Shown here piece by piece: positions 1 to 5,601 of a DNA stretch of 8,106 bases. Below the pieces are notes generated by a model. It did not search any database, was not told where the DNA came from, and saw only the letters and a program-made list of their open reading frames with translations. Position 1 is the first letter of the stretch; each line of letters starts with the position of its first letter. The position numbers were made by a program, and so were the translations under genes. This stretch comes from a bacterium (GTDB lineage Bacteria; Spirochaetota; Spirochaetia; Treponematales; Rectinemataceae): contig JAKALZ010000058.1 of NCBI GenBank assembly GCA_021813065.1, positions 790 through 8,895 of the forward strand, read 5' to 3'.

Positions 1-2
1 AT

Positions 3-908
3 CGCCCCCGGTTCGCCTTTATCGAGAGTGAGGATCATTGGCGTCTCCTGCGATCGCACTATGAAAAATCGCGCGCGACGCTCGCTAGTTCTTCATTCTC
101 TGGTTCTGCGCGTGCCGCGAGCGTTCCCTTGCGATCGAAGGCTCCCGAGGAGAGTTCGCTGCGTGCGATCTCTACCATCCGCGCGCAAGAAGAAGCGAAA
201 TCGCTCTTTGAGCCTGTCGTTGTACGCGTGATCGAGCGAGAGATCATGGCCTTCTCGACTCCTGAATACGAGCGTTCCTGGCTCATGCGATCGCTCGCCT
301 CCCTTGTTCCGAACGCGGAGCGAGCGCTCTTTGAGTGCAGCCTTGAATTGCCGGACGATCGCTGGGACGCGGTCCTCTCAACGCGCACAGTGCAGCCACA
401 TACTCAGCTTGGATTCTGTGGATTAAAATATTTCTCTCTTTACGGCCCTGATCGCGCTGCCATTGAGCGTGTTGTCGCGCTCGCGGCCAGCAGATTGCGA
501 TCGCTCAGCGCTCAGTCGCGTTCGATTCCCCGTGAATTTCCAGGGTCGATCGTGGGGCTCGGCGGAATAGAATGCGTGAAGAAGCCCTCTCATGCCGAAT
601 ACTGTACATTAAAGTATACTACATCAATCTCGCACGAGCACACCATTGCCCGGCTTACTGAGCTTTGGCTGAAAGCGGCAGATATTCATTATACCTTGAA
701 CACCATTGACAATAAGCGCGATTTCGCGGTCGCGCCAGACTCAAGGCGTAAAAAATCCGCGCAAGATATACATATATATACATCATTGAGCGAGGTATCG
801 CTTAAAATGCGCCTCGGCTGCAAGACGAATCTCCAAAAATTGAGTGAAGCGTTCTCATCCGCGCTCCCCTCTGACGACACTGTGTTTATCATCGAAAGCT
901 GGGATTGA
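3..908 (+). CDS. Unrecognised conserved-looking protein, 5' end outside the window
   Basis: I do not recognise this protein. The frame is open from base 3 to the TGA at 906-908 (about 301 residues visible), with no stop before the left edge. The stretch before the first usable start (TTG at 129) already reads like protein: a helical segment containing ESEDHWRLLRSHYEK, then a Ser/Ala-rich linker. I therefore infer that the true start lies upstream. In-frame alternatives are TTG 129, GTG 228 and ATG 246; none has a strong Shine-Dalgarno sequence. There is no signal peptide, membrane segment or known catalytic motif. Two sub-regions share a short motif, [FY]C[GT]LKY, at 414-431 and 600-617, each followed by a helix-like stretch, which hints at an internal duplication. 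The C-terminus ends in VFIIESWD. It converges on queD with a 77-bp gap. That it is coding is fairly secure; its function is unknown. Confidence 0.65.
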   Translation, partial: RPRFAFIESEDHWRLLRSHYEKSRATLASSSFSGSARAASVPLRSKAPEESSLRAISTIRAQEEAKSLFEPVVVRVIEREIMAFSTPEYERSWLMRSLASLVPNAERALFECSLELPDDRWDAVLSTRTVQPHTQLGFCGLKYFSLYGPDRAAIERVVALAASRLRSLSAQSRSIPREFPGSIVGLGGIECVKKPSHAEYCTLKYTTSISHEHTIARLTELWLKAADIHYTLNTIDNKRDFAVAPDSRRKKSAQDIHIYTSLSEVSLKMRLGCKTNLQKLSEAFSSALPSDDTVFIIESWD

Positions 909-985
909 AATCTAGCGGCGCCGAGCTCCTTTTTCTTCTCACAACCAGGTTCGCGCAAAAATGAATCGCGGCAATTCGACGCATT

Positions 986-1348
986 TCACGGTGCGAACCG
1001 CGCCATTGAAGTCGGGGTCTCGTACACATCGACCGCGGAAATGGCTGCCTGGGGCACTTTTTCGCACATACTATGGTAAATGTATTCGGCGATCCGCTCC
1101 GCGCTCGGGTCGTCCGCGAACACCGACATTTCATTGAGATCTCGATGATCGAGGTTTTCATCGATGAGCGACTTCAGCGCGCCTTTAAGGAGGCTAAAAT
1201 CGACGAGCATTCCGCCCTCTCCGAGCGCCTCACCCGATGCCCACACGCGCACTCGGTAATTATGTCCATGCGGACGCTCACACTTGCCGTTGTAGTGAAC
1301 GATTCTGTGTGCCGCCGCGAAATCCGCTTCAATTCTCACACTGTACAT
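986..1348 (-). CDS. queD: QueD, 6-carboxy-5,6,7,8-tetrahydropterin synthase
   Basis: A 120-residue protein of the 6-pyruvoyl-tetrahydropterin synthase/QueD family, close to the usual bacterial length of about 120. QueD converts 7,8-dihydroneopterin triphosphate to 6-carboxytetrahydropterin, the second step from GTP to preQ0 and queuosine, in the cytosol. The zinc ligands His14 (in AAHR), His27 and His29 are present. The last two sit in the CxxxHGH motif with catalytic Cys23, which marks QueD rather than animal PTPS. The LDH triad (66-68, His68) and the pterin-binding Glu110 (ETPTS) are also there. ATG at 1348 is chosen because GAGGTGA lies 5 nt upstream and the protein aligns from its first strand. 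The open frame runs 77 codons further upstream to 1579, but that part is low-complexity and overlaps murE on the other strand. No other queuosine gene is in the window. The gene is divergent from murE, and I see no preQ1 riboswitch in its very short leader. Confidence 0.93.
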   Translation of the reverse strand: MYSVRIEADFAAAHRIVHYNGKCERPHGHNYRVRVWASGEALGEGGMLVDFSLLKGALKSLIDENLDHRDLNEMSVFADDPSAERIAEYIYHSMCEKVPQAAISAVDVYETPTSMARFAP

Positions 1349-1353
1349 TGCAC

Positions 1354-1360
1354 TCACCTC
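1354..1360 (-). promoter_or_regulatory. Ribosome binding site of queD
   Basis: Read on the minus strand, this is GAGGTGA, 5 nt before the ATG at 1348. It is a good Shine-Dalgarno match and decides the queD start in favour of the short 120-residue form over upstream in-frame starts. Confidence 0.75.
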
Positions 1361-1368
1361 ACTGCTTT

Positions 1369-1398
1369 GGTATACCGCACAATTCGCTCCGAGATCAA
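1369..1398 (-). promoter_or_regulatory. Candidate sigma-70-type promoter of queD
   Basis: On the minus strand, TTGATC (1398-1393) and TATACC (1374-1369) are separated by 18 bp. Transcription would begin near 1362, leaving a leader of roughly 14 nt that just accommodates the Shine-Dalgarno sequence. Both hexamers are imperfect, so this is a plausible rather than firm call. Confidence 0.4.
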
Positions 1399-1469
1399 TT
1401 TCAGCTCGGCTGCCGCGTGCGGTGTGCGCATTGTCAGCCGCAGACACAGAACGACCTGAACGGCATTTA

Positions 1470-1498
1470 TTGCACGGCTGATCGGCGCGTGATAGTAT
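1470..1498 (+). promoter_or_regulatory. Extended -10 promoter of murE-ddl
   Basis: TTGCAC at 1470-1475 and TAGTAT at 1493-1498 are separated by exactly 17 bp, and TGA at 1490-1492 supplies the extended -10 element TGn. Transcription would be expected to start about 7 nt after the -10, near 1504-1506. That is only about 3-5 nt before the murE ATG at 1509, so the transcript would be leaderless or nearly so. The promoter call is from the sequence alone. Confidence 0.6.
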
Positions 1499-1508
1499 CA
1501 GACTCTCT

Positions 1509-3122
1509 ATGTCAAAGCCACTAAGCAAAATAATCAATACCCTCAACGCGCTAGATGCGCATGGAAATATCGGGCACACGGTGACGGGGCTCTGCTACGA
1601 TTCCCGAGAATGCGCGCCAGGCAATATTTTTTTCGCGCTGCCAGGAATTCACACCAACGGCACACAGTACATCTCTTCGGCACTTAAAAAAGGCGCTGTC
1701 GCGGTGGTCCATGAGGGCGCGATTTTGGATACGATCGACACCGCGCCCGATGGCATGTCAGACGTCGCCTTCATCCGAGTTGAGAATTGTCGTCTCGCCA
1801 TGTCCGCGGCAGCGGCGATGTTCTACGACGACCCTTCCGACTCGCTGTGCGTAATCGGCGTCACTGGGACCGAAGGGAAAAGCACGACGGTTTCGCTTAT
1901 CTACCAGCTCTTGCGCGCGGCAGGATTGAAAGCAGGATTCTTTTCGACAGTTATGTCCGATACCGGCGAAGGCGAACGGCCCAACCCTCAGCACCAGACA
2001 ACTCCCGAAGCGACCTCGGTTCACGAGATGCTCGCAAAGATGCGCGATAACGGCCTGCGATTCGCGGTCGTCGAGTCTTCGAGCCACGGGCTCTCGCCCC
2101 GCACGGCGAGGCTCGCCCACGTGCATTTCGACGTTGGACTCATCACCAATGTCACCCACGAGCACCTTGAGTTCCACGGTACGTGGGAGCAATACCGAAG
2201 CGACAAGGCGAACCTTTTCCGGCGCCTCGGCGAAGCCCGCAAGCCCGGTAACGCAGGTACCTGCCTTCCTCGCGGCATCATCTGCGCGGACGACCCAAGC
2301 GCGGCCTTCTTCGCCCAGGTCGCCTCGGCGCCCTGTCTCAGCTACTCGAGCAAAGGTGCGGCAGCTGACCTTCGCGCCCTCGAAATTGAAAGCGATTTCG
2401 AAGGATCAACGTTCATCATCGAGGGCTCCGCTCAGGAGAAATCCGGTCGCGATGGATCCGCGCGCGAAGCGGAGGCACGACTCAAGCTCAACGCGGCAAT
2501 CGCGCTTCCCGGAAGCTTCAATGTCCAGAATACCCTCGGCGCGCTCCTCGCGGTTTCTGCCGCCACAGGGATGCACTGGAGCCAGTTTGTCCCCTACCTG
2601 CTCTCTCTCAAACCTGTGCGGGGGAGAATGCAGCGCATCGCGCAAGGACAGCCCTTTGAAGTGATTATCGACTATGCGCATACACCTTCCTCCTTCATGG
2701 AAATTCTCCCCGCGCTGCGCCATGGCGCGCGGGGAAAAATCATCTGTGTGTTTGGCTCAGGCGGAGAACGCGACAGGGCAAAACGCCCACAGCAGGGACA
2801 TATCGCAGCTGAATTCTGCGACATCGTCGTTCTGACCGACGAAGATCCACGGGGAGAAGACCCGATGGCCCTGCTTGAGGAGATCGCGTCGGGCTGCCCG
2901 CGGCTTCCGCGCGGCGAACGGCTCTTCCTTATACCCGATCGTCCCACCGCGATTCGGAAGGCCTTCTCGCTCGCGGGTCCGAAAGATCTCGTGTTGCTCT
3001 TGGGAAAAGGTCACGAAAATTCGATAATATATGCGGATCATAGTATCCCTTACGATGAAGAAAGCACCGCGCGCGCAATCCTGGCGGATATAGGATTCGG
3101 CGCGAAAGGAACGAGAGGATGA
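1509..3122 (+). CDS. murE: MurE, UDP-N-acetylmuramoyl-tripeptide synthetase
   Basis: A 537-residue Mur ligase, somewhat longer than E. coli MurE (495). It adds the third, diamino residue to UDP-MurNAc-L-Ala-D-Glu with ATP in the cytosol. MurE landmarks appear in order: YDSR (30-33), P-loop GTEGKST (120-126), TTPE (164-167), ESSSHGL (189-195), the NVTHEHLEFHGTW block (214-226), Lys233 in SDKANLF (the expected carbamylated lysine), GSFNVQN (335-341), GRM (372-374), DYAHTP (388-393), GSGGERDRAKRP (416-427) and LGKGHE (498-503). The third-residue selectivity motif reads DEDPR (444-448), not the DNPR of diaminopimelate enzymes nor the DNPA of S. aureus. It resembles the DDPR of Thermotoga MurE, which uses lysine, so L-ornithine or L-lysine is plausible. 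An in-frame stop at 1479-1481 with no start between it and 1509 forces this ATG, which lacks a Shine-Dalgarno sequence. It overlaps ddl by ATGA; murF is absent. Confidence 0.95.
   Translation: MSKPLSKIINTLNALDAHGNIGHTVTGLCYDSRECAPGNIFFALPGIHTNGTQYISSALKKGAVAVVHEGAILDTIDTAPDGMSDVAFIRVENCRLAMSAAAAMFYDDPSDSLCVIGVTGTEGKSTTVSLIYQLLRAAGLKAGFFSTVMSDTGEGERPNPQHQTTPEATSVHEMLAKMRDNGLRFAVVESSSHGLSPRTARLAHVHFDVGLITNVTHEHLEFHGTWEQYRSDKANLFRRLGEARKPGNAGTCLPRGIICADDPSAAFFAQVASAPCLSYSSKGAAADLRALEIESDFEGSTFIIEGSAQEKSGRDGSAREAEARLKLNAAIALPGSFNVQNTLGALLAVSAATGMHWSQFVPYLLSLKPVRGRMQRIAQGQPFEVIIDYAHTPSSFMEILPALRHGARGKIICVFGSGGERDRAKRPQQGHIAAEFCDIVVLTDEDPRGEDPMALLEEIASGCPRLPRGERLFLIPDRPTAIRKAFSLAGPKDLVLLLGKGHENSIIYADHSIPYDEESTARAILADIGFGAKGTRG
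3105..3110 (+). promoter_or_regulatory. Ribosome binding site of ddl inside the murE end
   Basis: AAAGGA lies 8 nt before the ddl ATG at 3119, within the last codons of murE. A second purine run, AGAGG at 3114-3118, abuts the ATG and is too close to serve. The arrangement fits translational coupling through the ATGA overlap. Confidence 0.5.
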
Positions 3123-4234
3123 AAACAATCGCGGTTCTATACGGCGGAAAATCCGGAGAGCACGAAGTCTCGCTCATCTCAGCGGGAAGTATCGTCGCGC
3201 ACCTCAGCAAGAAGAAATACAGCATCATCCCCATCGGGATTACGAAACGTGGCGAATGGTACCTCCAACACCTGCCCGAATGGGCCTTCGTTCCCGCTGA
3301 ACAGGGCCAAATGCGTGCCCTCCCCACAGTGGAGAGATCTGAGCGAGTCGTTGCTGTACCCGGAGACGGGCTCTGGTTCGAGTCTGGGAACAAACTCGAA
3401 AAACTGCCGATCGATCTTGTATTTCCAGTGCTCCACGGCACCTTTGGCGAGGATGGCACCATTCAGGGTCTTCTTGAAACAGCCGACATTCCATACGTGG
3501 GAGCGGATGTGCTCGGCTCCGCGGTAGGAATGGACAAAGAGGTCTCCAAGCGCCTCTGGCTCTCCGCGGGGCTCCCGGTTGTCGACTACATTTCTGTAGG
3601 GAAAGACGACATCGTCAATGAAAACTTCCAATCGCTCGCCAGAAAAATTGAGACCCGTTTTGGCTGGCCCTGCTTTATCAAACCTTCATGCGCGGGCTCT
3701 TCGGTAGGCGCCACAAAGGTGAATTCGGCGGAAACACTCAAATCTTCGATCGAAGCCGCACTCAGGTGGTCTGAGCGCGCACTCGTCGAAGCCTTTGTTG
3801 AGGCACGCGAAATCGAGTGCGCGGTGCTGGGCAATAACAGACCACTCGCATTTCCTCCAGGCGAAGTAGTACCTACGCATGAATTCTACGACTATGAGGC
3901 GAAATATAAAGATCCTCAGGGAGCCACGCTCCTCATTCCCGCGCCGCTCTCCGAAGAGACGAAAAACAGGATCATGAGTCTCGCGCTCGCTGCCTACAAG
4001 TACGCGGCCATAAAGGGGATGGCGCGGGTTGATTTCTTTGTGGAGAAGATTACCGGCTCGGTGTTCTTGAACGAAATCAACACAATCCCCGGGTTCACCG
4101 CCATTTCAATGTACCCGCGGATGTGCGTGAATGGGGGCCTTGCCTATCCTGATCTCCTCGACAAGCTCATAGAGCTTGGATTTGAGCAGTACGCGACAAA
4201 GCGCTCGCTTGAGTATGATTTTTCAAAAGCATGA
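3119..4234 (+). CDS. ddl: D-alanine--D-alanine ligase
   Basis: A 371-residue ATP-grasp ligase of the longer DdlA-like size class (E. coli DdlB is 306). It joins two D-alanines with ATP to make the dipeptide that MurF attaches to the MurE product. Visible landmarks: the N-terminal GGKSGEHEVS (9-18) with the first D-Ala-binding Glu16, HGTFGEDGTIQG (106-117), the KPSCAGSSVG nucleotide loop (188-197), the omega-loop YDYEAKY (257-263), Arg303 in MARVDFF, and metal ligands Asp305, Glu319 and Asn321 (NEINTIPGFT). Position 263 is Tyr in EAKY, the D-Ala-D-Ala state; D-Ala-D-Lac ligases such as that of Leuconostoc carry Phe there. This predicts normal D-Ala-D-Ala termini and target-level sensitivity to vancomycin. 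It overlaps murE by 4 nt and is surely cotranscribed with it. The family assignment is very secure; the gene could be called ddlA or ddl. Confidence 0.96.
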   Translation: MKTIAVLYGGKSGEHEVSLISAGSIVAHLSKKKYSIIPIGITKRGEWYLQHLPEWAFVPAEQGQMRALPTVERSERVVAVPGDGLWFESGNKLEKLPIDLVFPVLHGTFGEDGTIQGLLETADIPYVGADVLGSAVGMDKEVSKRLWLSAGLPVVDYISVGKDDIVNENFQSLARKIETRFGWPCFIKPSCAGSSVGATKVNSAETLKSSIEAALRWSERALVEAFVEAREIECAVLGNNRPLAFPPGEVVPTHEFYDYEAKYKDPQGATLLIPAPLSEETKNRIMSLALAAYKYAAIKGMARVDFFVEKITGSVFLNEINTIPGFTAISMYPRMCVNGGLAYPDLLDKLIELGFEQYATKRSLEYDFSKA

Positions 4235-4325
4235 GCGATCGTGGCTTTTGATTTGTATAATTATTTACTATACTGTTAATTATTATTAACTCTTCCGTTC
4301 TGTCCTTCTTCGACATATACTGCTT
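4235..4325 (+). promoter_or_regulatory. AT-rich promoter region upstream of rocD
   Basis: The ddl-rocD spacer is strikingly AT-rich against GC-rich neighbours. It holds -10-like hexamers at 4256-4261 (TATAAT, perfect), 4269-4274 (TATACT) and 4316-4321 (TATACT). The best -35 partner I see is TTGATT at 4248-4253, but it is only 15 bp from the second -10; neither of the others has a clear -35. A rocD promoter is very likely here, but which hexamer is used cannot be settled by eye. Use of either upstream -10 would put the stem-loop at 4326-4350 in the rocD leader. Use of 4316-4321 would put the stem-loop at the very 5' end of the mRNA. Confidence 0.5.
4275..4290 (+). promoter_or_regulatory. Inverted repeat, possible ArgR-type operator
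   Basis: GTTAATTATTATTAAC is a perfect palindrome with 6-bp arms and a 4-bp AT centre. Its geometry, TTAAT-4-ATTAA, matches the ARG box layout TGAAT-WWWW-ATTCA bound by ArgR/AhrC, with one substitution per half-site. It lies about 80 bp before an ornithine gene, where arginine-responsive control would make sense. An unrelated repressor site, or chance in AT-rich DNA, remains possible. Confidence 0.35.
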
Positions 4326-4357
4326 TACGGGCCTCAGCATGAGGCCCGTATTCTTCC
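4326..4357 (+). terminator. Stem-loop between ddl and rocD, terminator or attenuator
   Basis: The arms TACGGGCCTCA (4326-4336) and TGAGGCCCGTA (4340-4350) pair perfectly over 11 bp around a GCA loop and are followed by TTCTTCC. This is a good intrinsic terminator stem with a C-interrupted T tract, placed to end the murE-ddl transcript. It sits only 8 nt before the rocD Shine-Dalgarno sequence. If rocD transcription starts upstream it would therefore also act as a leader attenuator or a 5' stabilising hairpin. In the reverse direction no T tract follows, so bidirectional use is unlikely. Confidence 0.65.
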
Positions 4358-4365
4358 TAGGAGGA
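4358..4365 (+). promoter_or_regulatory. Strong ribosome binding site of rocD
   Basis: TAGGAGGA lies 4-5 nt before the ATG at 4370. It is the strongest Shine-Dalgarno match in the window and fixes the rocD start. Its closeness to the preceding hairpin means that the folding state of the leader could affect ribosome access. Confidence 0.8.
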
Positions 4366-4369
4366 CAGC

Positions 4370-5569
4370 ATGAAATCCCAAGACTACATCGCCCTGGATA
4401 ACCAGTACTGCGCGCACAACTACCACCCAATACCGGTTGTCATCTCAAAGGCCAGAGGATGCAGGGTTTGGGACGCGGAAGGTCGTGAATACTACGATTT
4501 TCTCTCCGCGTACTCGGCGGTAAATCAAGGCCACCTCCACCCTCACATCGTCGAAGCGGCGCAAGAGCAGCTCACCCGCGTCACCCTCACCTCGAGGGCA
4601 TTTCACAACGATAAAATGGGCCCATTCTTAGAGAAACTCTGTGCCTACACTGGGTATGAGCAGGCCCTCCCCATGAACACGGGCGTCGAGGCGGTTGAAA
4701 CCGCGCTCAAGGCCGCGCGACGTTGGGGCGCTGAAAAGAAGGGAATTCAAAATGGAGCACAGAACATTGTATGCGCGTCGGGCAATTTTCATGGGCGCAC
4801 ACTCACCGCGGTCTCAATGTCCAGCGATCCAGAATCGTATGTCAACTATGGCCCCTATGTACCGGGATTTGTGAAGGTGCCCTTTGGATCGTCGGTCGCG
4901 GTTCGTGAGGCTATCGACGACGATACGGTCGCGGTGCTCATCGAACCTATTCAAGGTGAGGCTGGGGTTGTTGTCCCACCCAACGGATACCTCACTGAAC
5001 TGCGACAGATCTGTTCAGACGCTGGTGTTCTTTTGATCTTCGACGAGATTCAGACGGGTTTTTGCAGAACGGGTCGCCGTTTCGCGTGGCAGTACGAGGA
5101 GGCGCGGCCCGACATCATGTGTCTTGGAAAAGCGCTTGGAGGAGGAATCATGCCGATCTCTGCCATCGTCGCCGATCGAAATGTGATGGAAGTGTTTACC
5201 CCGGGCACACACGGCTCTACCTTCGGCGGGAACCCTCTTGCGGGAGCGGTCGGGCTCGCGGCGATCGAAGTCCTCGAAATGGAGCGTCTCGAGGATCGCG
5301 CGTACGTGCTCGGCGAGCGTTTTAGAGCCGAGCTCCGCGACGCACATCTTCAAAATACACGAATAATACGGGGCAAGGGGCTCCTCAATGCCGTCGTTTT
5401 CGACGACAGCTTCGACGCCTTCCCCACTTGCCTCGCGCTGAAAGAAAAGGGCATACTTGCCAAGCAGACGCATGGAAATATAATCCGATTCGCGCCGCCT
5501 CTCGTGATAACCGACACCGAGATGCGCGACGCGCTCGAGAGAATCATCTCCGTGCTGCGAACTGCGTGA
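4370..5569 (+). CDS. rocD: Ornithine--oxo-acid aminotransferase (ornithine aminotransferase)
   Basis: A 399-residue class III, PLP-dependent aminotransferase of normal length for bacterial RocD. It moves the delta-amino group of L-ornithine to 2-oxoglutarate, giving glutamate-5-semialdehyde and glutamate; the reaction is reversible and cytosolic. PLP lysine is Lys254 (CLGKALGGG), with Asp225 (FDEIQTGFCRTG) for the pyridine nitrogen, GVEA (105-108) in the phosphate loop, and Phe140-His141 (NFHGRT) at the ring. Residues that separate ornithine aminotransferases from acetylornithine or GABA enzymes are present: Tyr18 in AHNYHP, Tyr48 in SAYSAVNQGH and Arg143 in GRT, matching human OAT Tyr55, Tyr85 and Arg180. 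HGSTFGGNPLA (281-291) and IRFAPPL (372-378) are typical. It follows a terminator-like hairpin, so it probably heads its own transcript with the gene 32 nt downstream. Its position next to murE-ddl suggests a link to ornithine supply for the cell wall, but this is inference. Confidence 0.95.
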   Translation: MKSQDYIALDNQYCAHNYHPIPVVISKARGCRVWDAEGREYYDFLSAYSAVNQGHLHPHIVEAAQEQLTRVTLTSRAFHNDKMGPFLEKLCAYTGYEQALPMNTGVEAVETALKAARRWGAEKKGIQNGAQNIVCASGNFHGRTLTAVSMSSDPESYVNYGPYVPGFVKVPFGSSVAVREAIDDDTVAVLIEPIQGEAGVVVPPNGYLTELRQICSDAGVLLIFDEIQTGFCRTGRRFAWQYEEARPDIMCLGKALGGGIMPISAIVADRNVMEVFTPGTHGSTFGGNPLAGAVGLAAIEVLEMERLEDRAYVLGERFRAELRDAHLQNTRIIRGKGLLNAVVFDDSFDAFPTCLALKEKGILAKQTHGNIIRFAPPLVITDTEMRDALERIISVLRTA

Positions 5570-5601
5570 AGCCAAGTTCGGAGTGGTCAGAGAAATCGTT
5601 C

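Noticed and set aside
28..231. A small Arg/Ser-rich GTG-initiated open frame
   Set aside because: Its Arg-rich composition is typical of an out-of-frame reading of GC-rich DNA, and it is overlapped by the more protein-like frame beginning at base 3.
909..985. Possible terminator between the first gene and queD
   Set aside because: The palindrome CGGCGCCG has no loop, and the TTTTT runs on either strand are not preceded by a stable stem. No convincing terminator is visible.
1349..1368. preQ1 riboswitch ahead of queD
   Set aside because: The predicted leader is only about 14 nt, and I see no C-rich loop or A-rich tail of the class I type in the spacer.
1349..1579. A 77-residue N-terminal extension of QueD on the minus strand
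   Set aside because: It overlaps the murE promoter and start, is low-complexity, and has no counterpart in QueD. GAGGTGA 5 nt before the ATG at 1348 and normal family length support the short form.
2021..2281. Antisense open frames within murE and other genes
   Set aside because: Long reverse frames recur through all the GC-rich genes here. They have Arg/Ser/Pro-rich composition and no motifs, while the plus-strand frame is full of family motifs.
3875..3910. Vancomycin-resistance type (D-Ala-D-Lac) ligase
   Set aside because: The omega-loop reads YDYEAKY with Tyr263, the D-Ala-D-Ala state, not Phe. No vanH, vanX or regulator is nearby.
5428..5601. A 58-residue upstream extension of the exported protein
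   Set aside because: It would overlap the conserved rocD C-terminus by about 140 nt and is rich in Arg and Asn without structure. The hydrophobic signal or anchor segment starts right after the ATG at 5602.
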